Shown piece after piece: positions 41,659 through 49,883 of a stretch of 64,000 bases of DNA. The DNA is from Acidobacteriota bacterium. Lineage in GTDB: Bacteria; Actinomycetota; AC-67. The position numbers were made by a program, and so were the translations under genes. The notes under the pieces were generated by a model that was given only the letters and a program-made list of their open reading frames with translations, was not told the origin of the DNA and searched no databases. How positions within the stretch are numbered: position 1 is the first letter of the stretch; every line of letters starts with the position of its first letter. The stretch is from positions 1 to 64,000 of the forward strand of contig JACQXY010000062.1 in NCBI GenBank assembly GCA_016208485.1. The letters run 5' to 3'.

Positions 41659-41730
41659 GCCCCCGTAGCTCAACGGACAGAGCGGCGGTTTCCTAAACCG
41701 TGCGTGGAGGTTCGACTCCTCCCGGGGGCA
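41659..41730 (+). tRNA. tRNA-Arg (anticodon CCT)
   Basis: A 72-nt cloverleaf. The acceptor GCCCCCG pairs perfectly with CGGGGGC, the D-arm is AGCTCAACGGACAGAGC, the anticodon arm is CGGTTTCCTAAACCG with CCT in the loop, and the T-loop is TTCGACT. The discriminator is A and no CCA is encoded. The antisense strand codes the tail of the neighbouring XRE gene. Confidence 0.95.
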
Positions 41731-42092
41731 CCGATCCGATTCCTGGTCACAGGGCGGTTCTGCTCGCGACGCGCTGGTTTGCGTGCTGTGGCGCTCCCAG
41801 AACGGCTGTCGATCGCCCAAGAGATGCGCTTCCCCACAGCGGCGGCGTATCTGCCCACCGTCGAAAGCCTCACATCGGCCCCTCCCGCCTCGATACGAGC
41901 CACGGCAGACTGCGACGTGCCCATGCGAGCTGCGATCACCGTTTGGCTGATGCCTGCATCCTCCCTGGCAGCCGCCAGCTCGCGCAAAAGCTTCCGCCGC
42001 TCCAGCGCCGCCTCGACGAGCTCGGGGAACTCGGGCTCCCTCTGCGCCCGCTCCTCGATGTACTGGTCAACGAAGTCGTCTCGAGGACCCAT
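41670..42092 (-). CDS. Orphan XRE-family DNA-binding protein whose 3' end runs into tRNA-Arg
   Basis: A 140-aa protein with a helix-turn-helix at about 45-75 (AGISQTVIAARMGTSQSAVA, then RIEAGG), resembling antitoxins of HigBA/HicAB type, but no toxin gene adjoins it. The last 20 or so residues (GAPGRSRTSTHGLGNRRSVR) are the antisense of the tRNA. The natural C-terminus was therefore probably lost when the sequence was joined to the tRNA 3' end. An AT-rich region with repeated GATATC (near 42124-42160) lies upstream. Confidence 0.75.
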   Translation of the reverse strand: MGPRDDFVDQYIEERAQREPEFPELVEAALERRKLLRELAAAREDAGISQTVIAARMGTSQSAVARIEAGGADVRLSTVGRYAAAVGKRISWAIDSRSGSATARKPARREQNRPVTRNRIGAPGRSRTSTHGLGNRRSVR

Positions 42093-42194
42093 GCCCTCTC
42101 CTCGTCGCGGTCCATCCTCGGTCAGGATATCTCATATCTAGGATCATAGCAACGATATCACAGGCCGACCGGCCCACGCCCCCGAGCCCGCCAG

Positions 42195-42416
42195 TCAGCC
42201 AACCGACGCTCCGCGAGCACGCAGGTTGGCGCCCTGATCCTTGAGCTGACGGCACACAACGAGGTCACAGAGATCGCCGAACGAATAGAGGCGTCGACGT
42301 CCGCAACGATGGGAGGGTTCGATCAGCCCCGTCCGCGCCCAATAGCCGGCGGTCGTGCGCGGCACTTTGGCGATCCGCACCGCCTCAGGCACGGTGTAGA
42401 ACCCGGCGTTACCCAC
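42195..42416 (-). CDS. MerR-like helix-turn-helix fragment
   Basis: A 73-aa frame: GFYTVPEAVRIAKVPRTTAG, YWARTGLIEPSHRCGRRRLY, then SFGDLCDLVVCRQLKDQG. This is a MerR-type DNA-binding head, as in antitoxins that carry a DUF433-like tail. It stops soon after the DNA-binding part, so it is probably a truncated gene. Together with the orphan XRE gene it suggests a decayed accessory patch beside tRNA-Arg. Confidence 0.55.
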   Translation of the reverse strand: MGNAGFYTVPEAVRIAKVPRTTAGYWARTGLIEPSHRCGRRRLYSFGDLCDLVVCRQLKDQGANLRARGASVG

Positions 42417-42621
42417 TCGATCCCTTCCAGGCCCCGAAATGCGTTGCTCTCACAAGCCCACCGTGGGATAGAGACGCCCACTGCGATCCCGGGCGCCCCG
42501 TCCGCGGGATCCACGAACCGCGGCAGGCGCCCCGCGAGGACCCGGCCTTCGGCCGAGGGCTCGCGACTCATCCCCCTGCGGGTCCGCCGGCACAAGCCCC
42601 AGACGCGCGCGGTCAACGCCA

Positions 42622-44580
42622 TCAGAGGGAGTTGCATGCCCTCAGCGGCTGCCAGTGCTCCAGTTTCGTCGTGGCGTAGTCGTAGAGGCCGCAGCCGATC
42701 GCACCCTCGTCCTTGGCCGCGCTCACGAAGGCCCGGACCTCCGCTGCCGTGGCATCCTCCCCCAGACCTCCAATAACGTGAACCGGGCGACCTGTGCGCC
42801 GCCGGGCCTCACGGACGTTGTATGCGGTGAATGGCCCCGCGCAGAAGCTGCTGTCGCTCTTGCAGCGCTCTCTACGCGGCGTCCAGTAGCTCATCGGAAG
42901 CACAGCATCCGCGTACTTCCCGATATCACGCCAGGAAAGGCCGCCCCACTCGGGCCGGGAGACATCGATGTCCTTCTGAGGGAGCGTGATTGCCCCGATC
43001 GGGAATCCCGGGCCCACCCTCCTCCGAACCTGCCCCATCTGCCAGGAAACCCCCGCCATGCAGTCCTTGGCCGAGGCGGTACCGCAGTGCTCGATGTCGA
43101 TGGCGAGACCGTCGAATCCCTGGCCGCTCGTTCGCTCGAACTGCGCGATGGCGGCGATGCGGAACACCTCGCGATCGCGGTACTGCGGGCTGTTGTAGGT
43201 CGGCAGGTACCAACCGACCACTCGCATCCCTTTGGCGTGAGCCTCGGTGACCCACCTGCGGAGCCTTGAGGAGTGGCGATAGCGCGTGGTCCGGTCGTCT
43301 GGATCCGGTCGGCATGAAAACCGCGGCTCCGGATCGCAGTAGGTCACGGTCTGAACGTAGAGGGTCCGGACGCCCCTGTCGTGCATGCCTTGGACGCGAG
43401 ACGCGATGTCCGCGTCCGCCGTGCCCTCGTTGTAGTCCCACAGGTCCACCCACGTCCCGAGCCCCCCGAAGGGCGACGGGAGCCGCGCGACCCACCGGTC
43501 AAGGGCGACGTAGGTGTTCGAGGACCTCGAGTTCCGCTTCCCGAGAACCTTGATCTTGAGGGTGTGCGCCGCGTTCTTCAGGCTCCCGTAGCTCCTCTTC
43601 ACGCCGTAGACGCGCCTGGCGGAGTAGTTGTCGACCGTCCCCTTGGACTCGCCGTCGATGTAGACCTGGGCCTTTCCCTGGTCCGGGCCAGTGATCGTGA
43701 GCCAGAAGACTCCGGTGCCAGAGAACCGGAGGGTGACCCAGGCGCCCGCTGTCCTCGAGCGCCTGTACTTCCCGCCGGAGACGTGGCTGTCGGAGACCGT
43801 CCCCCAACCGGAGCTCCACGCGGCGGCGGCGCTCGACTCCTGCTGCTCGTGCTCGGCACGGAACTGCGCGAAGCTCCCGGGAACCTCGTTGCCTGCCAGG
43901 TCGGTCGCCTTCGGGTCCGCCGACGAGCGATTGACGTGGATCCGGTGGACGCGGCCAGGGACAAGCGGCCTGGTCGGCTTCACCGTGACGTAGCGCGCCG
44001 GGCCCGCCGAGCAGCTGACCGCCTGGTTGTCGGTGTTCGTGCATGTGAGCGTTGCGGCGATTCCCTCGGTCGGATAGCGAGCTTCGAGCTGGATGCTCCC
44101 GTGGTTCAGGTCGCCCGACACTCCCTTGACGTCCTCATCGAACGTGAGAACGGCTGCCTGGCCGCCGATGGCTGAGTAGGTCCTGATGCTGGCGCCGGGC
44201 GGATCGGTGTCCACGCCGAAGTTGACCACGGCGCTGTAGCGGGGAGTGCCGACCGCGTCCTGCTGCTCAGCCTCTGCGGAGTGCCAGCCGTCAGCAAGTT
44301 CGCTGGTCGCATCGACGCTGAAGCTCCCCTGGTTGCAGGTGGTCCTGATCGGCTCCTCGGTCCCCGACTTGTCGCGCCCCTGATACACGCGAACCGTCAC
44401 CGTTGTGGAACCCACGGGGTCGCATGTCCCGGCGAATGCGGGAGTCGAGTCGTTGGTCCAGCTCTCGTTGGCGGGCGACGTGAGCGTTGGGTACCCGTCG
44501 GCCATCCCCGGCGCCGCCTGCAACCCGGTCCAAAGAGTTCCCAGAGCCAGCGCCGACGCCAATCTTCGCTGCCGTCTCAT
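42622..44580 (-). CDS. Secreted multidomain protein: Ig-like domains plus a glycoside-hydrolase-like barrel
   Basis: A 652-aa exported protein with signal peptide (LASALALGTLWTGLQAAPGM). Residues 28-125 are a bacterial Ig-like domain (YPTLTSPANESWTNDSTPAF). Residues 130-240 resemble an SbsA-type Ig domain (VLTFDEDVKGVSGDLNHGSI). Residues 255-365 look like a carbohydrate-binding beta-sandwich (WVTLRFSGTGVFWLTITGPD). The C-terminal barrel has GVRTLYVQTVTYCD, GMRVVGWYLPTY, GFDGLAIDIEHCGT and DAVLPMSYWTPR; Asp/Glu in LAIDIEH sits like a GH catalytic pair. Substrate unknown, likely an extracellular glycan. GAGGAGG is the ribosome-binding site. Confidence 0.75.
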   Translation of the reverse strand: MRRQRRLASALALGTLWTGLQAAPGMADGYPTLTSPANESWTNDSTPAFAGTCDPVGSTTVTVRVYQGRDKSGTEEPIRTTCNQGSFSVDATSELADGWHSAEAEQQDAVGTPRYSAVVNFGVDTDPPGASIRTYSAIGGQAAVLTFDEDVKGVSGDLNHGSIQLEARYPTEGIAATLTCTNTDNQAVSCSAGPARYVTVKPTRPLVPGRVHRIHVNRSSADPKATDLAGNEVPGSFAQFRAEHEQQESSAAAAWSSGWGTVSDSHVSGGKYRRSRTAGAWVTLRFSGTGVFWLTITGPDQGKAQVYIDGESKGTVDNYSARRVYGVKRSYGSLKNAAHTLKIKVLGKRNSRSSNTYVALDRWVARLPSPFGGLGTWVDLWDYNEGTADADIASRVQGMHDRGVRTLYVQTVTYCDPEPRFSCRPDPDDRTTRYRHSSRLRRWVTEAHAKGMRVVGWYLPTYNSPQYRDREVFRIAAIAQFERTSGQGFDGLAIDIEHCGTASAKDCMAGVSWQMGQVRRRVGPGFPIGAITLPQKDIDVSRPEWGGLSWRDIGKYADAVLPMSYWTPRRERCKSDSSFCAGPFTAYNVREARRRTGRPVHVIGGLGEDATAAEVRAFVSAAKDEGAIGCGLYDYATTKLEHWQPLRACNSL

Positions 44581-44779
44581 TTCGCCTCCTCAGCGGGCTT
44601 CGCCCGGTTTGTGCTGTCACCCTAGGCTTGTTGAGCGAAGCCGGTCAATGTCCAAACGGACACGTGCGCCTGGGACTCGCCCTGTTGAACAGCCTGCTCG
44701 CCGTGGGTAGCGCAGATGGGTTCGAGCGCGGGGGGCATCCCGCGCCTTCCCGTGATCCGAAGGAACTCGGGCTTCAGGG

Positions 44780-45379
44780 TCAGTTGCCGAGGGCCGCGCG
44801 CGCGCGCCGGCGGACGCGGGCGTCGAGTTTCGCCATGGTCGCCCCCACGCCGGGTTCTACCGCGCGGATCTCGCCGATCCGGCGACGGACGTATTTCCAG
44901 TCGAGGTCTTCGAAGCGCGACGCCGCAATGGCGACGGCGCCCGCGAAGGAGATGTCCCACTCGGCTTCCGTCATCGTGGCCTGGTGCAGGCGGTCGAGGT
45001 AGAGGTCGTCGACGCCGATGATTCGCGCTGCGCCCTCCCCGAAATCGACGCTCAGTACGCGGGACTCATCGCAGTCGATACGATCACCGGGGAACTCGAC
45101 CGCCACTCGCGCGGGTTCGTGGTACCAGTGACGACCCTCCTTCGTGAAACCCAGCTCGCGAAGTCGGCGCTCGTCGGACGCGGTGACGGGCGCGCACAGA
45201 TCGAGGTCGGTTGGCTGGTACCGGTCCCCGGTGTAGTAGTCCTCGGCCAAACCGCCGATGACTATGGGCTCGGAGGCGAGCACCTCTCGAAGCGCAGCGG
45301 CAACCATGAGGTGCCGCTCGATCCGGTCGGGGCTAGCGGCCGCGCGCGCGAGAAGCCTCTCGGCCTTCGAAGTAGTCAC
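44780..45379 (-). CDS. Nucleotidyltransferase-fold protein paired with an XRE regulator
   Basis: A 199-aa protein. PIVIGGLAEDYYTGDRYQPT then DLDLCAPV gives the GG...DxD pattern of DUF6036/MNT-type nucleotidyltransferases. Its start lies 47 bp inside the upstream XRE gene, in another frame, so translation is tightly linked. Toxin-like activity (nucleotide addition) with the XRE protein as antitoxin is inferred from this arrangement. Confidence 0.75.
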   Translation of the reverse strand: MTTSKAERLLARAAASPDRIERHLMVAAALREVLASEPIVIGGLAEDYYTGDRYQPTDLDLCAPVTASDERRLRELGFTKEGRHWYHEPARVAVEFPGDRIDCDESRVLSVDFGEGAARIIGVDDLYLDRLHQATMTEAEWDISFAGAVAIAASRFEDLDWKYVRRRIGEIRAVEPGVGATMAKLDARVRRRARAALGN

Positions 45380-45743
45380 GGGTCAGCCCATCGGCCACGA
45401 GCGATCTCTGCTCGGACGGAGTCGGGTTCCGAAGCCAAGGATTGAACGATCGATCGCCGATGGCGCGATGGATGCGCTCCGCTCGCTCGCCCCGGCGATC
45501 CTCGATCCCCCCGGCGGACCACACGACCAGGGATCCGAGCCGGAGAGGCTCGCGAGTTTCGCGAGCGAAGCGCTCGATGAAGTCGAGAGACGGCCGGACC
45601 AGACCGGACTCGGCGCGCGCGACCGAGGACTGGGTGGTCCCCATCCGCCTTGCCATCTCCGCTTGGGTGAGCCCCGCCTTCCGCCGCGCCCGCCGAAGCT
45701 GGATCCCGATCTCCGCCGCCTTCAATGTCCGCCCCTCACTCAT
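45333..45743 (-). CDS. XRE-family regulator/antitoxin
   Basis: A 136-aa protein with a helix-turn-helix at about 20-50 (AGLTQAEMARRMGTTQSSVA, then RAESG). The C-terminal half (RAERIHRAIGDRSFNPWLRN) is extra and may contact the nucleotidyltransferase. Its own start codon lies in the first of two matching palindromes, so autorepression is likely. Confidence 0.85.
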   Translation of the reverse strand: MSEGRTLKAAEIGIQLRRARRKAGLTQAEMARRMGTTQSSVARAESGLVRPSLDFIERFARETREPLRLGSLVVWSAGGIEDRRGERAERIHRAIGDRSFNPWLRNPTPSEQRSLVADGLTRDYFEGREASRARGR

Positions 45744-45757
45744 AGCGTAGTCGCTAT
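45742..45757. promoter_or_regulatory. Palindromic operator 1 of the XRE/nucleotidyltransferase operon
   Basis: ATAGCGTAGTCGCTAT: 6-bp arms ATAGCG and CGCTAT with a 4-bp spacer. It overlaps the XRE start codon and the downstream edge of the -10 box. Confidence 0.7.
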
Positions 45758-45783
45758 ATTATCACAATGTTAACGGCCGTCAA
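45756..45783 (-). promoter_or_regulatory. Promoter of the XRE/nucleotidyltransferase operon
   Basis: On the minus strand TTGACG (45783-45778) and TAATAT (45761-45756) are spaced by 16 nt. The -10 ends 12 nt before the ATG. Palindromic operators flank it on both sides. Confidence 0.65.
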
Positions 45784-45795
45784 TGGTGACTGGTC

Positions 45796-45811
45796 ATAGC
45801 GCTTTCGCTAT
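45796..45811. promoter_or_regulatory. Palindromic operator 2 of the XRE/nucleotidyltransferase operon
   Basis: ATAGCGCTTTCGCTAT: the same arms as operator 1, 54 bp away centre to centre (about five helical turns). It lies upstream of the -35 box. Confidence 0.7.
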
Positions 45812-45864
45812 ATCCGCAGCATCGCCAATCCGTCGGGCTCCCAGGGGAGCGCAGACGCCGTCCT

Positions 45865-48306
45865 CTACAGCACAGTCGTATGGAGCAGCGGGTCGGCTGC
45901 GATCTCGCCCTCGGAGAACCGCTCGGACACCCACACCTTCGCGCTGAAGAGCGGCGTTTGGTCGGCGTAGTGAGGCGAGTCGGGGTTCGTGGACTCCGAG
46001 TAGGTGAGCCACGTCCCCCCGACCGGGCCGTCGTCGGTGAACTGCACGGACATGACGAAGCTCGATCCGTAGTTCACGTCGGGGTAGCCCTCTCCGGGGA
46101 CCCAGTCGTTCGCCGCGTAGATGGCGTTGAAGTTCCCCAGCTCGCCGGGGCCACCGTGAATGGGGATACGCGCCCCGTCGGCGAGCAGCCGGTACTGGTA
46201 CTCCCCGAGCATCGCGTCGAGCGGGATCCCGGAATCGCGGAGGTCCGCGACGGCGCTGCGGAACGCGTCCCACACCTGCGGGTTGGCGATGTTGAGCCCG
46301 TTCGGCGTGTTCACCGGATCCCGGTAGTCGAACTGGTTCGTGTAGAGACCGTCGATCCCGAGCGCCCGCTGAACGAACCGACGGAACAGGACCGATCCTG
46401 CGCTGTTGAGGTTGTCGTGCGCGTCCCATGCCGCGACGACCGGGCAGGCATCCGCGACGTCGCTCATGGTCGGGTTGGTCTCGCACATCTGGATGGCATC
46501 GTCGCGGAGCAGCTCGCCGGCGTACTGCCGGTTTTCGAAGGCCACCTCCTGCAGGGTCGCCAGCTCGAAGCGGTTGCCCAAGCGCCCGTCGAGTCCGGCC
46601 AGGCGGTCCTCCACCATCCGCAGCCCCACGCGCGTGCGCAAGCTCCGCTGGGTCCGCTCGTCACCGATGATCATCGGGTAACCCTCGAGTGGATGGTGAG
46701 GGTTGGACAGCCAGTAGCTGTCGTTCGCGTTGTGCACGTAGTCGGTGCGGAACAGGATCGGCAGGTGGCTCGGCCCGAAGATGCCTGGGACGACCGCGTC
46801 GCGGTCCGATCCCCATTCGCAGCCCGGGCGCGACCCGTCGAGGATCGGGAGCCGCGCGAGCTGCCACACCGCCTGGGCGACCGGGCTCGCGGCGCACGTG
46901 CGGATCTGGTCGTCGGTGACGTGGGGCACCACGGAGTGGTCTCCGTAGTACGCCCTGCCCGCCGAGTCCGCCGACATGGTGTTGACCCACGGGATGCCCT
47001 GGTTCCGGTCGGTCGCGGCCTTCAGCTCCTCGACCGACTGGGCGTGGTCCATCTCGAAGAACTGGTTCAGGGCGCGCAGGTGGGTGTTCGCGTCGCGAAT
47101 GGCGTAGGCCGTGGTCGGGGTCCAGTTGAAGATGTTCACCGGCCCGGCCGGGGAATCGGTGGCCCGGATCCCGACGATCAGAGGCCCGAAGCGCGTGTCC
47201 CAGAACCGGTGAGTGCGCTCGGTGAAGGTGCCGTCCGGCTCGCGCGCCTCGACGGTCACGTCGCGGGAGGTCATGCGCTCCCGGCGGCCGTCGTAGACGT
47301 ACTCCGTCGGGTCGCCCGGCACGAGCGTCAGCTCGTAGGGGGTGAACCGCCACGCGGTGGACACGGTGTGGCTCCACGCGACGTTGTCGGTGTGCCCGAT
47401 CAGGACCAGCGGCGCTCCGAAGAGCCCGGCGCCCGACGCGTTCATCTTGCCGGGGATCGTGAGCTGGAACTGGTAGAAGCGCTCGGGCCCGACCCACGGG
47501 AAGTGCGGGTTCCCGAGCACCATGCCGCGGCCGTTGGAGGTCGCGTCCTTGCCGAGCCCGTAGGCGTTGCTGCCGACGCTCTTCGCCCCGGATCCGGGGA
47601 GCCCCGAGCCGTCCCAGTGGCGCAGGGCCGCCATCACGCTCGCGTTGGAAGTCGTCGGCAGGAACTCCGTCGGGTCCGGCGGCGCCGCGGCGACGACCTC
47701 CCGCATCAGGGCCCCCGAGCTGGCGAAGAGCATGAGCTGGAAGAACCGCCGGTAGACATCGATCTCGGTGATCGGGCGGACCCACTCCTTGCCCTTGCAG
47801 CGAAGGTCGGGGATGCCCTCGGCCTCGGTGTGGGAGAGATACTTGTTGTATCCGGCGACGTAGCCGCGCGCGATCTCCCTCACCTCGCGGCGAGGGCCGT
47901 TCGGCGGCGCCTGACCGAGGATCTGCTCGATGGTCCCCTCGTCGATGATCTTCTGCCAGAAGAAGTCGCTCTCGAGGTTCGTGGGCTGCACGCCGTTCGC
48001 CCAGGAGACGTAGCCGGCGTCGGGGCCGAAGTAGTACGAGCGGCGGGCCGACACGGTGACGTAGTCGTCGGCCATCTCGCACAGGTTGTCCTCCGCGAAA
48101 GCGTAGCCGTAGCCGTAGCCGAGTCCCGCGTAGTCGCTTGCCAGGATGTGCGGAGTGCCGTACGCGGTCCTGCGGATCGTCGCGTTCAGAGGCTCCTCGG
48201 AGCCCGCCGCCACCCCACTCACCGTCGGCGCCGCCAGCGCGATCGCCAGGGCCGCGACTCCAAACGTGCGCGCGCGGCGCGCGCGCAGAGATGATCGGCG
48301 CATCAT
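45865..48306 (-). CDS. Penicillin/acyl-homoserine-lactone acylase family (Ntn hydrolase)
   Basis: An 813-aa secreted enzyme. A signal peptide (RTFGVAALAIALAAPTVSGV) is followed by the alpha chain with YGTPHILASDYAGLGYGYGY and AFAEDNLCEM. The autocleavage site is VGSNAYGLG, with Ser246 as nucleophile of the beta chain, then GMVLGNPHFPW and LVLIGHTDNVAWSHT. Such enzymes hydrolyse amide-linked acyl groups, from beta-lactams to quorum-sensing lactones and lipopeptides. Length and motifs are complete. It is monocistronic and divergent from the helicase. Confidence 0.9.
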   Translation of the reverse strand: MMRRSSLRARRARTFGVAALAIALAAPTVSGVAAGSEEPLNATIRRTAYGTPHILASDYAGLGYGYGYAFAEDNLCEMADDYVTVSARRSYYFGPDAGYVSWANGVQPTNLESDFFWQKIIDEGTIEQILGQAPPNGPRREVREIARGYVAGYNKYLSHTEAEGIPDLRCKGKEWVRPITEIDVYRRFFQLMLFASSGALMREVVAAAPPDPTEFLPTTSNASVMAALRHWDGSGLPGSGAKSVGSNAYGLGKDATSNGRGMVLGNPHFPWVGPERFYQFQLTIPGKMNASGAGLFGAPLVLIGHTDNVAWSHTVSTAWRFTPYELTLVPGDPTEYVYDGRRERMTSRDVTVEAREPDGTFTERTHRFWDTRFGPLIVGIRATDSPAGPVNIFNWTPTTAYAIRDANTHLRALNQFFEMDHAQSVEELKAATDRNQGIPWVNTMSADSAGRAYYGDHSVVPHVTDDQIRTCAASPVAQAVWQLARLPILDGSRPGCEWGSDRDAVVPGIFGPSHLPILFRTDYVHNANDSYWLSNPHHPLEGYPMIIGDERTQRSLRTRVGLRMVEDRLAGLDGRLGNRFELATLQEVAFENRQYAGELLRDDAIQMCETNPTMSDVADACPVVAAWDAHDNLNSAGSVLFRRFVQRALGIDGLYTNQFDYRDPVNTPNGLNIANPQVWDAFRSAVADLRDSGIPLDAMLGEYQYRLLADGARIPIHGGPGELGNFNAIYAANDWVPGEGYPDVNYGSSFVMSVQFTDDGPVGGTWLTYSESTNPDSPHYADQTPLFSAKVWVSERFSEGEIAADPLLHTTVL

Positions 48307-48620
48307 TCCCTCCCCATCCGGTGATCCATTCCTGCCTACGGGTTTCGCCGCCGCGGCGCGATCTCCTTCTGCCGCGCCGATCCCCCGCCGGGGGAAGGCT
48401 CACTGCCGGAGCCGGGCAGGCGACCGGCATCGGCCGCCCGATTTGGGGTGGTGCGAAGGAATGCAAGCGCGCGGGCTCGGCACCTGCTATCCTCAAGCCT
48501 ACGGGCAGCCGAGTGTGGCGCCCTGTGAGGTTTCGCTTCCCGCTCCCTCCATTGCGGCGGCATCGGGCCAGTTGATTCCTCCCCGATCCGTCGCGGCGCA
48601 TGGCCGCAAGTGAGGAGAGC
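48307..48620. other. Divergent intergenic region between the acylase and the helicase genes
   Basis: About 310 bases. A TATCCT -10 candidate lies near 48488 on the plus strand, about 130 nt before the helicase start, implying a long 5' leader. I see no clear riboswitch or further gene. Confidence 0.3.
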
Positions 48621-49823
48621 ATGACCACGACCACCTTGACCACCTTCGCCGACCTCGGCGCGTCCACCGCGGTGATCGACGCGCTCGCAGCGCAGGGCAT
48701 CACTCAACCCTTCGACATCCAGCGTCTCGTCCTGGCCGACGCGCTCGCCGGTCACGACGTGCTCGCGAAGTCGAGGACCGGCTCGGGCAAGACTCTTGCC
48801 TTCGCCATCCCGATCGTAGAGCGGACGGTGGCGACCGACGGGCCGCCGACGGCCCTGATCCTCGTGCCGACTCGCGAGCTGGCGGCGCAGGTCGCCGACG
48901 AGTTCGCCGGCATCGCCCGCGCGAAGCGCCTGCGCGTCGCGACCGCCTACGGCGGCGTCGGCCTGGGCGAGCAGGGACGCCGGGCCGCGCGCGCCGACAT
49001 CCTGATCGCAACCCCCGGCCGCCTGATCGACCTGGCCTCCCGCCAGGCGGTGAAGCTCGGCCACGTCGCCATCCTCGTGCTGGACGAGGCCGACCGCATG
49101 CTGGACATGGGATTCCAGCCGCAGGTCGACCGGATCGTCGCCCGCATTCCTTCGGATCGCCAGACGATGTTCTTCTCCGCGACCCTCGACGGAGCCGTCG
49201 GCCACCTCGCCGGCAGCTACACGCGCGCGGCGCGGCTCCACGAGGTCGCGGCGCCGATCGAGACGGTGGACGAGGTCGACCACCGTTTCGTCCCGGTGGC
49301 CCCGCAGCACAAGATCGGCGCGCTCGTGGAGCTGCTCACGGCCGAGCGCAGCCACGCCCTCGTCTTCGTCCGCACGAAGCGGGGAGCCGACCGCCTGACT
49401 GAGCGGCTCCGCGCGCACGGCGTGCGGGCCGTCGCGATGCACGGCGACATGAGCCAGGCGGCGCGCGAGCGCTCCCTCGAGCGGTTCGACTCCGGCAAGG
49501 CCGACACGCTCGTGGCGACGGACGTGGCCGCGCGCGGGCTCGACCTCGACCGGATCACCCACGTCGTGAACTTCGACCCGCCGTCCGACGACAAGGGGTA
49601 CGTCCACCGCGTCGGGCGGACGGCGCGCGCCGGCCGGAGCGGCACCGGGGTTACCTTCGTTCTCCCGGACCAGCAGGGAGACGTCGGCCGGATGGCTTCG
49701 CGCCTGAAGCTCCACGAGGACTTCGAGCGCGAGGGTCTCACGACTCCCCCGTCGCGCGCCGTCTACACCGCGCCGCGCCGGAGGAACTCCCTCCTCGGAA
49801 AGCGCCGGCGCCCGAGGTTCTGA
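48621..49823 (+). CDS. DEAD-box RNA helicase
   Basis: A 400-aa ATP-dependent RNA helicase. Q-motif (FADLGASTAVIDALAAQGIT), motif I AKSRTGSGKT, Ia PTRELAAQ, Ib TPGR, motif II VLDEAD, motif III FFSATL, motif IV LVFVRTK, motif V ATDVAARGLD and motif VI HRVGRTARAG are all present. The C-terminal tail is short and basic (APRRRNSLLGKRRRPRF). The ATG at 48621 has GAGGAGAG just upstream and is preferred over 48600. Likely roles are ribosome assembly or RNA turnover. Confidence 0.93.
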   Translation: MTTTTLTTFADLGASTAVIDALAAQGITQPFDIQRLVLADALAGHDVLAKSRTGSGKTLAFAIPIVERTVATDGPPTALILVPTRELAAQVADEFAGIARAKRLRVATAYGGVGLGEQGRRAARADILIATPGRLIDLASRQAVKLGHVAILVLDEADRMLDMGFQPQVDRIVARIPSDRQTMFFSATLDGAVGHLAGSYTRAARLHEVAAPIETVDEVDHRFVPVAPQHKIGALVELLTAERSHALVFVRTKRGADRLTERLRAHGVRAVAMHGDMSQAARERSLERFDSGKADTLVATDVAARGLDLDRITHVVNFDPPSDDKGYVHRVGRTARAGRSGTGVTFVLPDQQGDVGRMASRLKLHEDFEREGLTTPPSRAVYTAPRRRNSLLGKRRRPRF

Positions 49824-49883
49824 CCCGCGCCCGAGGTTCTGACCGGCGCCGAACACTCGCCGGGGCGCTCCCTGCCCCCCGGC

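Noticed and set aside
42323-42637. A 104-codon open frame on the minus strand between the MerR fragment and the glycoside-hydrolase-like gene
   Set aside because: It overlaps the MerR-like reading frame, has no ribosome-binding site and no recognisable motif. I treat the gap as non-coding.
45880-48294. An 804-codon open frame on the plus strand
   Set aside because: Antisense of the penicillin-acylase-family gene, whose nucleophile and beta-chain motifs are intact.
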